NCBI GenBank assembly: GCA_000715855.1
Contig: KL571276.1
Span: forward strand, 6,033-11,134
DNA length: 5,102 nucleotides
Direction: 5' to 3'
Source: Actinoplanes liguriensis
GTDB taxonomy: Bacteria > Actinomycetota > Actinomycetes > Mycobacteriales > Micromonosporaceae
Below, piece by piece: positions 1-5,046 of the stretch; within the stretch, counting starts at the first letter, position 1; the number at the start of each line of letters is the position of its first letter. Both the position numbers and the translations under genes were made by a program. The notes below the pieces were generated by a model. It ran no database searches and was not told where the DNA came from. It was given only the letters and a program-made list of their open reading frames with translations.

Positions 1-2
1 TC

Positions 3-1079
3 GCCTGGGCTGCCGCCGGGACGCTGCACCTGGCCGGCCCGGCGGTCGCCGCGGTCTCGGCGACGCTGTCGGTGCAGATGAGCTCGCACGCCTCGGTCCG
101 GGAGGGCGCCCAGCGACTGCTCGGCACGCTCGCCGGGATCGCCGTCGCGATCGTGGTGTGGGGCGCGTTCGGTCTCACACCATGGTCGATCGCGGTCATC
201 ACGGCGTGTGGGCTGGCCGCCGGCCGCCTGCTGCGCCTGGGTGACAGCTCGGTGTCGGTCCCGGCGACGTCGCTGGGCATCCTGGTCGTCGGCAGCGCGG
301 TCACCGAGGCGTTCGTGTGGCAGCGGATCGCCGCGACGGCGCTCGGCATCGTCGTCGGGGCGATCCTGTCGCCGCTGGTCGGCGGCATGACACCGGTCGA
401 GCGGGCGCGCTGGGAGCTGGCCCGCCTCTCCACCGAGATCGCCCGGCTGCTCGACCGGCTCGGCGCCGGGGTGCGCGACGGCTACAGCCGGGACCAGGCG
501 GCGCAGTGGCTGGCGCGCTCGCGGGAGCTGGCCGACGACCTGGACGACGCCGCCACCGCGGTCGACGAGCTGCTGCGGCAGGCCCGCTGGTCGCTGCGCA
601 CACCGGTCACCCGGGTCACGCCGCTGCAGCAGACCCTGCGCGCCCTCGATCACGGGGCGCAGCAGGTCAACTCGGTCGCCCGGTCGATGTTCGACGCCAC
701 CGCGACGCCGCGTTCGGCCGCCGTGCCGGAGCAGATCGCCGCGGTGCTGACGACCGCCGCGGAGGCGTTCGAGGCGCACGCCGCGCTGGTCGCGGACCCG
801 CGCGCGGAAGCCGAGACCGGCACCCTGCACGAGCTGCTCGAATCGTTGCGCGACGCGCGCCGGCGGACGCTGCGCACGGTCCGCACCGAGGTCGACGACA
901 CCGGCGTGCTGGTCCTCACCGGCTCGATCATCACCGACATCGACCGGATGGCGGGCTCGCTGGAGCGCTCCGCCCCGGCGCTCACGGTCGGCGTCCGCGA
1001 GCCGGGCCCGGGCATCCCGGCCGTCTCCGAGGTGCTGCCGGCGGTCCGCCTGATGTGGGAGAAGGCCAAAGCCCGATGA
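3..1079 (+). CDS. FUSC / aromatic acid exporter family membrane protein (5' end outside window)
   Basis: The reading frame is open from the first bases of the window, so the true start lies upstream; the GTG at 72 is internal. The 358 visible residues fall into two parts. The first ~130 are strongly hydrophobic with about five membrane segments, including the stretch around LHLAGPAVAAVSATLSVQ, the LLGTLAGIAVAIVVW helix and the TALGIVVGAILSPLVGG helix. The HASVREGAQRLLGTLAG segment resembles the conserved core of FUSC/ArAE proteins (established family knowledge). The rest is a soluble, charged, mostly helical region beginning TPVERARWELARL, as in the cytoplasmic tails of these proteins. The family is associated with export of aromatic acids or small anionic compounds; the substrate here cannot be told. 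It ends with TGA at 1077-1079 and converges on the PadR-type regulator. A regulatory link between the two is possible but nothing in the sequence shows it. Confidence 0.82.
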   Translation, partial: AWAAAGTLHLAGPAVAAVSATLSVQMSSHASVREGAQRLLGTLAGIAVAIVVWGAFGLTPWSIAVITACGLAAGRLLRLGDSSVSVPATSLGILVVGSAVTEAFVWQRIAATALGIVVGAILSPLVGGMTPVERARWELARLSTEIARLLDRLGAGVRDGYSRDQAAQWLARSRELADDLDDAATAVDELLRQARWSLRTPVTRVTPLQQTLRALDHGAQQVNSVARSMFDATATPRSAAVPEQIAAVLTTAAEAFEAHAALVADPRAEAETGTLHELLESLRDARRRTLRTVRTEVDDTGVLVLTGSIITDIDRMAGSLERSAPALTVGVREPGPGIPAVSEVLPAVRLMWEKAKAR

Positions 1080-1082
1080 CCT

Positions 1083-1178
1083 CCGCGGCAGCGTCGCGCC
1101 CGGCCAGGTGCCGGGTCCGAAGGGCGGCCTATGCCGCGGCGTCGCGCTCGCGCCGGCGCCCGGCCAGATGCCGGACCC
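1083..1178. repeat. Imperfect direct duplication of the 3' end of the PadR-type gene
   Basis: Copy one is 1083-1118 and copy two is 1134-1178. The 23 bases at 1096-1118 match 1156-1178 at 20 positions, exactly 60 bases apart. The flanking CCGCGGC blocks (1083-1089 and 1134-1140) and GTCGCG blocks also match, with about 12 bases missing and 3 extra between them in copy one. On the minus strand, copy two encodes the last residues of the regulator (RHLAGRRRERDAAA). Copy one lies beyond its stop codon in the same frame and would read RHLAGRDAAA. Confidence 0.6.
1098..1116. terminator. Possible hairpin terminator between convergent genes
   Basis: CCCGGC at 1099-1104 pairs perfectly with GCCGGG at 1110-1115 around a 5-base loop (CAGGT), with a possible G-U closing pair 1098/1116. 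It lies in the 49-base gap between two convergent genes, where a bidirectional terminator would be useful. There is no U-run, which is common in high-GC actinobacteria but weakens the call. A similar 5-bp hairpin (1160-1174) occurs in the related copy inside the PadR gene, so the structure may simply be a by-product of the duplication. Confidence 0.28.
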
Positions 1179-1638
1179 ACTTGATCGCCGAGGACGCCAT
1201 CATCGCCTCCAGCTCGGCCCGGGCGTCCGGCGCCGAGACCACCTCCCGCCGCCGCGAGGCCGGCCGCGTCCGCTGCGACTCCAGCGCGACCAGGCACGAC
1301 GCGACGACGGCGTCGAAGGTGGCCCGGTCGGTCGCGGCCATCGCCAGCAGGACCCGGTCGAGCACGTCCTGCCCACCGGCCTCCGGCGGCACGTCGAGGA
1401 TCCACGCCCGCTGCCGCAGCTGACCAGCTTCGGTCAGCGTGTAGGTCCGCGGCCCGCGCCGCCCGCCGGTGCGCACGTGACCGAGCCGCTCCTGCCGGGT
1501 CAGCGCCGCCACCACCCGCAGCACGTCGACGGCCCGGTCCGCGCCGAACGTCCGTGCATGGCGTTGCCGCAGCTCATAGGCGCTGCCGGGACCGTCCGCC
1601 AGGAAGACGAGCAGGATGTCGCCGAGCGTCGCGGTCAT
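1129..1638 (-). CDS. PadR-family transcriptional regulator
   Basis: A 169-residue protein with the PadR layout. Residues about 1-78 form a winged helix-turn-helix: LGDILLVFLADGPGSAYELRQRH at the start corresponds to the family's 'LG-x-LL-x-L-x-x-GP-x-x-GYEL' pattern, and GPRTYTLTEAG is the wing followed by the usual 'Y-x-LT-x-x-G'. The C-terminal half is helical and charged, as expected for the dimerisation region. PadR proteins are usually autoregulated repressors answering small molecules, often next to a transporter they control. The ATG at 1638 fits the domain start; a GAGGGG ribosome-binding candidate (1651-1656, minus) lies 12 bases upstream, rather far. It is collinear with the SGNH gene, 59 bases behind its stop, but has its own palindrome and probable promoter in that gap. 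Its effector is unknown. The convergent FUSC exporter is the nearest candidate target. Confidence 0.85.
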   Translation of the reverse strand: MTATLGDILLVFLADGPGSAYELRQRHARTFGADRAVDVLRVVAALTRQERLGHVRTGGRRGPRTYTLTEAGQLRQRAWILDVPPEAGGQDVLDRVLLAMAATDRATFDAVVASCLVALESQRTRPASRRREVVSAPDARAELEAMMASSAIKWVRHLAGRRRERDAAA

Positions 1639-1669
1639 GGTGATACGCCGCCCCTCTGGTCGGCACCAA

Positions 1670-1689
1670 CTTCTACAAGAAAATAGAAG
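1670..1689 (-). promoter_or_regulatory. Palindromic operator and probable promoter of the PadR-type gene
   Basis: CTTCTA (1670-1675) and TAGAAG (1684-1689) form a perfect 6-bp inverted repeat with an 8-base spacer, in an AT-rich island in otherwise GC-rich DNA. On the minus strand, TATTTT (1685 down to 1680) matches the actinobacterial -10 pattern TANNNT and would start transcription near 1673, leaving a ~35-base leader to the ATG at 1638. A repressor on this palindrome would cover the -10. PadR proteins commonly bind such interrupted palindromes upstream of their own gene, so autoregulation is the likely role. No good -35 was found. Confidence 0.5.
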
Positions 1690-1876
1690 CTAGCACGTCA
1701 CCCGGCGGCGTAGATCGCCTCCGCGATCGCCCGGTGCCCGGCCGCGTTCGGATGGTCGCCGTCCGCCGCGAGCAGCGCCGTCGGGTCCCCGGTCCGGTCC
1801 GCTCCCTTGAACGCCGGCCCCGTGCTCACGAAGGTAGCGCCGGTCCGCGCCGCCGCCGCACGCAGCGCCTCGTCGC

Positions 1877-1893
1877 CTGTCTCTTATACACAT
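1877..1893 (+). other. Tn5 mosaic-end / Nextera adapter remnant (artefact)
   Basis: CTGTCTCTTATACACAT is identical to the first 17 of 19 bases of the Tn5 mosaic end used as the Nextera read-through adapter (CTGTCTCTTATACACATCT). It interrupts the SGNH gene and, read on the minus strand, yields the well-known artefact peptide MCIRDR. There is no 9-bp target duplication and no transposon body, so a real Tn5 insertion is ruled out on sight. Confidence 0.93.
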
Positions 1894-2207
1894 GTCCTTG
1901 ACGACGTTCCAGTAGCCCACGACGAAAATTTTCACCGGGGTACGACGTCCTCGCCGCACCGCGGTGACAATCTCCGCCACCGACGTCCGCACCTCGGCGG
2001 CGGCCGCCGGATAGGCCGTGCCGTCGTCGAACGCCGCGGCCATATCGTTCGCGCCGACCATCACGATCACCACCGAAGCCGCGTCGAGACCGGCCCTGAT
2101 CCCATCTTCAAGAACCTGATGGTGTACGTCCACAGCGGTATAACCGGCCCGCGCGAAGTTCACCGATCGCGCCTGCGGTGACAGCATCCGTGCGTACAGG
2201 CCGGGAA

Positions 2208-2223
2208 CTGTCTCTTATACACA
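2208..2223 (+). other. Second Tn5 mosaic-end / Nextera adapter remnant (artefact)
   Basis: CTGTCTCTTATACACA matches the first 16 bases of the same adapter, in the same orientation as the copy 331 bases to the left. On the minus strand it produces VYKRQ directly after the GDSVP nucleophile motif; on the plus strand it produces LSLIH. Both are familiar adapter-derived peptides. GGAA occurs on both sides (2204-2207 and 2224-2227), which is too short to be a Tn5 target duplication. Confidence 0.93.
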
Positions 2224-2350
2224 GGAACCGAGTCGCCCAAGGTGACCACCAGCGGCACCGGCGAGACCGGCGACGGAGCCGGCACCGCCGTGACGAGCCC
2301 GGTCACGCACACCACGGTCACGAAGCGGATCGCCCGGGCGAAAGTCACGG

Positions 2351-3361
2351 TCAGGCGGCCACGGTGGTGACCGGGGCGACGACCATCGCCGGCGCGGACG
2401 CCCGCCCCGACGGCAGGAAAGCTTCGGCGGTGAGCGCGGCGACGGCGATCCGCGGCAGGTCCCGCGCGGTCGGGAAGCACAGGTAGCGGGGCTGCCACGT
2501 GGGCAGGTACTTGGCGTTGGCCCGGTAGAGCGACTCGATCTGCCACAGCCCGGACGCCAGCCGCAGCAGCCGGTGCCACAGCCGCAGCACCGGCCCGGCC
2601 CCGAGCTCCTCGGCCCGGGCGAAGACCGAGCGCAGCACCGCGAAGTTCAGCGACACCCGCCGTACGCCCAACTCGTTCCCCGCCTCGATGGCGGTGACCA
2701 CCATCAGCTCGGTGAGGCCGTTGTCGGCGCTGCGGTCGCCGCGCATCAGGTCGAGCGAGAGCCCGTCGGCGCCCCACGGCACGAACTGCAGCACCCCGCG
2801 CAGGTGCTTTTCGCCGTCTCGGGCCAGCACCAGCAGACAGTCGCCGTCGCGCGGGTCACCGAGCCGGGACAGCGCCATCGAGAAGCCCCGTTCGACGTTG
2901 CCGTCCCGGAACTGGTCGGCCGCCCGCAGCACCGCCGCCAGCTCGTCCGGCGGTAAATCTTTCTGCCGTACGACGGTGCAGGTGTAACCGGCGCGGCGCA
3001 TCCGGTTGACGGCCTGCCGGACCGCACGCATCGGCCGCCCCTGCAGGGTGAACGCATCGACGTCGATGACCGCCTCGTCCCCGAGCTCGATCACGTCGAG
3101 TCCGTGCCGCCGGTACGCGGTCCCGCCGGTCCGACCGCAGCCCAGCACCGCCGGCGTCCAGCCGTGCGCCGCGCAGTCCGCCAGCCACACTCCGATCGCC
3201 TCCGGCCACGCCGCCTCCACCCCGATCGGGTCACCGGCGGCCAGGCTGACGCCGCGCACCACCCGGTACGCGACGGCGGCCTTGCCGGACGGCGCCCACA
3301 GCAGCGCCTTGTCCTCGCGCAGCGCGAAGTAGCCGAGCGAGTCGTTGCCGCCGTAGCGCCC
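2351..3361 (-). CDS. DUF2156 aminoacyl-phosphatidylglycerol synthase-like protein, 3' part (catalytic domain)
   Basis: This is the catalytic C-terminal portion of one gene whose 5' part is at 3360-4070. It carries the hallmarks of the LPG-synthase/DUF2156 double-GNAT-like domain that transfers an amino acid from aminoacyl-tRNA to phosphatidylglycerol or a related lipid (MprF, LysX and actinobacterial alanyl-PG synthases). Homology begins at GRYGGNDSLGYFALREDK, followed by YRVVRGVSLAAGDPIG, RAVRQAVNRMRRAG, ERGFSMALSRLGDPRD, LSLDLMRGDRSADNGLTELM, RRVSLNFAVLRSVFAR and finally SLYRANAKYLPTWQPRYLCF. The amino acid used (Lys, Ala or other) cannot be told. The open frame runs back to an ATG at 3448, but those extra 29 residues are Pro/Cys/Arg-rich out-of-frame sequence and are not part of the protein. 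The stop TGA (2351-2353) is 2 bases from the GTG of the SGNH gene. Confidence 0.85.
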   Translation of the reverse strand, partial: GRYGGNDSLGYFALREDKALLWAPSGKAAVAYRVVRGVSLAAGDPIGVEAAWPEAIGVWLADCAAHGWTPAVLGCGRTGGTAYRRHGLDVIELGDEAVIDVDAFTLQGRPMRAVRQAVNRMRRAGYTCTVVRQKDLPPDELAAVLRAADQFRDGNVERGFSMALSRLGDPRDGDCLLVLARDGEKHLRGVLQFVPWGADGLSLDLMRGDRSADNGLTELMVVTAIEAGNELGVRRVSLNFAVLRSVFARAEELGAGPVLRLWHRLLRLASGLWQIESLYRANAKYLPTWQPRYLCFPTARDLPRIAVAALTAEAFLPSGRASAPAMVVAPVTTVAA

Positions 3362-4070
3362 CGAGCAGGTCGCGCAGCCGCTCGTCGTCGGCCTCGGTGC
3401 GTGACGGCCGGCGTTCGGCGGTCTGCAGCAGCAGGACGGCGGCGGCAATCACCGCCAGCAGACCGAACGTGCCGGTGGTCAGGCTCACGGTGTCGGCGGC
3501 CCACGGCCGGACGAAGCGCACCGGCCCGGTGACGCCGATCAGCCCGAGCGCGGAGTGCCGCAGCCACTGCACGACACCGGGCGCGCCGACCAGGTGGTCG
3601 GCGCGGATCGCGATCTCGGCCACGCCCAGCACGAACCCGGTGCCGGCGAACCCGGTGAACGCGGTCACCGCCCGCCAGCGGCTGCGCGGATCCGGCACGG
3701 CCCGGAATCGTCCCCGCACCACGATCAGCATCGCCAGGAGCGCCGCGGAGACCACGGCCGCGGCGAAGTCGAGCCCTTTGAGGACGTGCAGCAGCACCGC
3801 CGCGCCGGACAGGACGACCGCGAGCTGCCAGGCACGGTGCTTGCCGCGGCGCAGCCCGTTGCCGAGATAGACGAGCAGCACCCCGGCGGCCGCGGTGGCG
3901 GCACGCGCGGAGAGGATCCCGGCGGCGGGCATGAACTCCACCAGTGTCGCCATCCGCTCGCGCTGCTCGGGGAAGACGGCGGTCACGACGTCGAACAGGC
4001 CGGCCAGTTGCACCAGGCGGGCGATCGCCGCCCGGGACAGCGGCGGCCGGGAGTTCCAGGCTGCGGTCAT
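3360..4070 (-). CDS. DUF2156 aminoacyl-phosphatidylglycerol synthase-like protein, 5' part (membrane domain)
   Basis: The N-terminal 237 residues of the same gene hold about six hydrophobic segments (near residues 15-33, 52-70, 82-97, 102-118, 134-155 and 200-217). LHVLKGLDFAAAVVSAALLA followed by RGRFRAVPDPRSRWR resembles the end of the membrane domain in this family, which anchors the enzyme and in some members helps flip the product lipid. The frame continues to 3231 but turns to nonsense after DERLRDLLG. Removing one C from the CCCC at 3359-3362 joins DERLRDLLG directly to RYGGNDSLGYF and gives a continuous 572-residue protein of plausible family size. The start is the ATG at 4068-4070; a TAGCGT -10 six bases upstream predicts a leaderless mRNA, and no Shine-Dalgarno sequence is seen. 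The frameshift may be a sequence error, given the artefacts nearby, or a true mutation. Confidence 0.8.
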
Positions 4071-4076
4071 GACCGC

Positions 4077-4082
4077 ACGCTA
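4077..4082 (-). promoter_or_regulatory. -10 element of the DUF2156 gene, predicted leaderless
   Basis: On the minus strand the hexamer reads TAGCGT, matching TANNNT. If its last T is position -7, +1 falls exactly on the A of the ATG at 4070. The proximal TGAGAG/CTCTCA half-site ends 12 bases upstream, and no -35 consensus is present, so activator dependence is likely. Confidence 0.5.
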
Positions 4083-4093
4083 GGCCGCCGTCC

Positions 4094-4133
4094 GTGAGAG
4101 GAGGATGAGAGCGACTCTCACCGATCTCTCATC
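4094..4133. promoter_or_regulatory. Symmetric four-half-site operator between divergent genes
   Basis: TGAGAG occurs at 4095-4100 and 4106-4111; its complement CTCTCA occurs at 4115-4120 and 4126-4131. Each arm is a direct repeat with an 11-bp period (6-5-6), and the arms are mirror images around position 4113 with a 3-base centre (CGA). Outside each arm there are exactly 12 bases before a -10 hexamer. The 6-5-6 direct repeat placed 12 bp upstream of -10 is the layout described for PhoP boxes of the OmpR family, so a response-regulator dimer per arm, activating each promoter, is the leading inference. A simple palindrome-binding repressor using only the inner TGAGAG-CGA-CTCTCA is the alternative. 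Confidence 0.65.
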
Positions 4134-4143
4134 GTCGCCGCGC

Positions 4144-4149
4144 CACTCT
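4144..4149 (+). promoter_or_regulatory. -10 element of the alpha/beta-hydrolase-like gene, predicted leaderless
   Basis: CACTCT keeps the two most important -10 positions (A at -11, T at -7) but lacks the first T, so it is weak alone. It lies 12 bases after the proximal CTCTCA half-site and would place +1 on the A of the ATG at 4156, mirroring the promoter on the other strand. Confidence 0.38.
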
Positions 4150-4155
4150 GACGCC

Positions 4156-5046
4156 ATGAGCCTCACCGGCATTCCGCTGATCGTCGTGGCGGTCCTGGCC
4201 ACCCTGCTGGCCGCGGCCGGCACCGTCGTGACCTGGCGGTGCGGCGGGCGCCTGCGGGTCCTGTCGCGGTCCGGCGCCGTGCTGCTCACCGAGGCGTTGC
4301 TGCTGCTCACGGCAGGTGTGGTGGTCAACCGGTCGGAGCAGTTCTATCCGACCTGGGCGGCGCTGTCGTCGTCGGCGCGGACCAGTGGGACGACGTTCGC
4401 GGTCACCCCCGGCAACCTGGACGGCTGGCTGCGCGGAAACGGGCCGGCGTTCACCTGGAAGCCGCCCGGCTGGACCGGATGGCACCTGGCCGGGGCGCCG
4501 CTCGTGGTCGTACCGCAGGGATATCTGGACCATCCGAAGTGGCGGTATTCGGCGGTGGTCGTCGCCGGCGACAGCGGCTCGGGGTGGACCAGCGCCGGCG
4601 ACGCGGTGGTGGTTTTCGCCCGGACCACCGCCGCCACCCGTGCGGAGGTTCTCGCCGACGAGTTGCCGGCGGCGCTGGCGCACGATCTGCGGGTCACCGG
4701 GCAGCGATGGGCGCTGGTCGCGGGGCCTTCCGAAGCCGGGCTCGCCCATCAGGCGGTGCTCGCCGCGCCGGCCCGCTATCCGGCGATCGCCGTCCTGCCC
4801 GGCACCGGGCAGCATCAGACGTCGCCGCCGCTGCCGGTAGGTATCACCGTGGCGACGGCGGCGGATCGCCCCGCCTCTCTGCAGGGCGCGCTCACCTGGG
4901 CCGCCGACCAGACCCCGCCCCCACTGGCGGCCTCGACGCCCACGGTGGCCGCACTGCCGGTCCAGCACCCGAAACACCACCACCGGCCGAAACTTTCCTC
5001 CTCCCGTACCGGAGAAATGAATGTCCCTCGACAGCCCGGGCACTGA
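4156..5046 (+). CDS. Membrane-anchored alpha/beta-hydrolase-like (putative esterase family) protein
   Basis: A 296-residue protein. Two membrane segments (about residues 6-26 and 40-57) are joined by an Arg-rich loop; VNRSEQFYPTW then leads into an outward-facing domain. The domain has an alpha/beta-hydrolase feel: a YSAVVVAGDSGSG strand-turn and, near residue 187, a WALVAGPSEAGLAHQ strand-elbow-helix whose GPSEAG resembles a degenerate G-x-S-x-G nucleophile elbow (Ser192). No convincing acid/His pair follows, and the protein ends in a Pro/His/Lys-rich tail, so activity is uncertain. Esterases of this shape sit next to DUF2156 alanyl-lipid synthases in other actinobacteria and act as aminoacyl-lipid hydrolases; by analogy this could be the partner of the divergent gene. 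I chose the ATG at 4156 over the in-frame ATG at 4105 because the latter lies inside the operator and adds a polar, non-conserved leader before the first membrane helix. The 3' end overlaps the next gene by 26 bases. Confidence 0.62.
   Translation: MSLTGIPLIVVAVLATLLAAAGTVVTWRCGGRLRVLSRSGAVLLTEALLLLTAGVVVNRSEQFYPTWAALSSSARTSGTTFAVTPGNLDGWLRGNGPAFTWKPPGWTGWHLAGAPLVVVPQGYLDHPKWRYSAVVVAGDSGSGWTSAGDAVVVFARTTAATRAEVLADELPAALAHDLRVTGQRWALVAGPSEAGLAHQAVLAAPARYPAIAVLPGTGQHQTSPPLPVGITVATAADRPASLQGALTWAADQTPPPLAASTPTVAALPVQHPKHHHRPKLSSSRTGEMNVPRQPGH
5011..5016 (+). promoter_or_regulatory. Ribosome-binding site for the gene starting at 5021
   Basis: GGAGAA inside the end of the preceding gene; the GGAG core is 6 bases from the ATG at 5021. 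It decides the start of the next gene against the ATG at 5017, which is merely an internal Met codon of the preceding one. It contrasts with the two divergent genes, which lack any such site. Confidence 0.65.

Larger units (their letters stand above)
1698..2348 (-). pseudogene. Secreted SGNH/GDSL-type hydrolase, frame broken at two adapter-like insertions
   Basis: Three pieces in different frames make up one recognisable SGNH hydrolase. Piece one (2348-2224) starts at GTG with a signal peptide (VTFARAIRFVTVVCVTG..., likely cleaved near residue 24) and reaches the nucleophile motif TLGDSVP (Ser40, block I). Piece two (about 2205-1894) holds FARAGYT (block II) and VMVGANDM (block III), running to YWNVVKD. 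Piece three (about 1876-1698) reads DEALRAAAARTGATF, then DGDHPNAAGH carrying the catalytic Asp and His (block V), and ends at TGA 1698-1700. Each junction is occupied by a Tn5 mosaic-end sequence, with family-typical residues missing: roughly 9-10 codons after GDSVP, and an unknown but probably larger number after VVKD. The intact protein would be a secreted esterase or lipase-like enzyme. The GTG lies 2 bases after the stop of the upstream DUF2156 gene, which implies translational coupling. The break is most likely an assembly artefact, so the organism probably has an intact gene. Confidence 0.8.

Noticed and set aside
317..1423. Long plus-strand frame (368 residues) overlapping the FUSC gene and the PadR gene, and the opposing frame at 650-1405
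   Set aside because: Both are low-complexity Arg/Ala/Gly-rich shadows crossing two well-supported genes.
1807..2181. Plus-strand frame containing SPVSYTHV and minus-strand frames with MCIRDR or VYKRQ as novel small proteins
   Set aside because: These peptides are translations of the adapter; the remainder is antisense or off-frame sequence of the SGNH gene.
1877..2223. A natural mobile element bounded by two 16-17 bp terminal sequences
   Set aside because: The ends are the engineered or hyperactive Tn5 mosaic end, are in direct rather than inverted orientation, lack 9-bp target duplications, and the DNA between them encodes the middle of the same SGNH protein.
3362..3448. ATG at 3448 as the true start of a stand-alone cytoplasmic DUF2156 protein
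   Set aside because: The first 29 residues are off-frame translation of the membrane-domain gene; correcting one base joins the two parts seamlessly.
3555..4097. Plus-strand frames opposite the membrane domain of the synthase
   Set aside because: Rich in His/Arg/Gly with no recognisable motif, and antisense to a clear membrane protein.
4105..4155. Upstream ATG at 4105 as start of the hydrolase-like gene
   Set aside because: It lies inside the symmetric operator and upstream of the predicted -10; the ATG at 4156 gives a normal membrane-anchor N-terminus.
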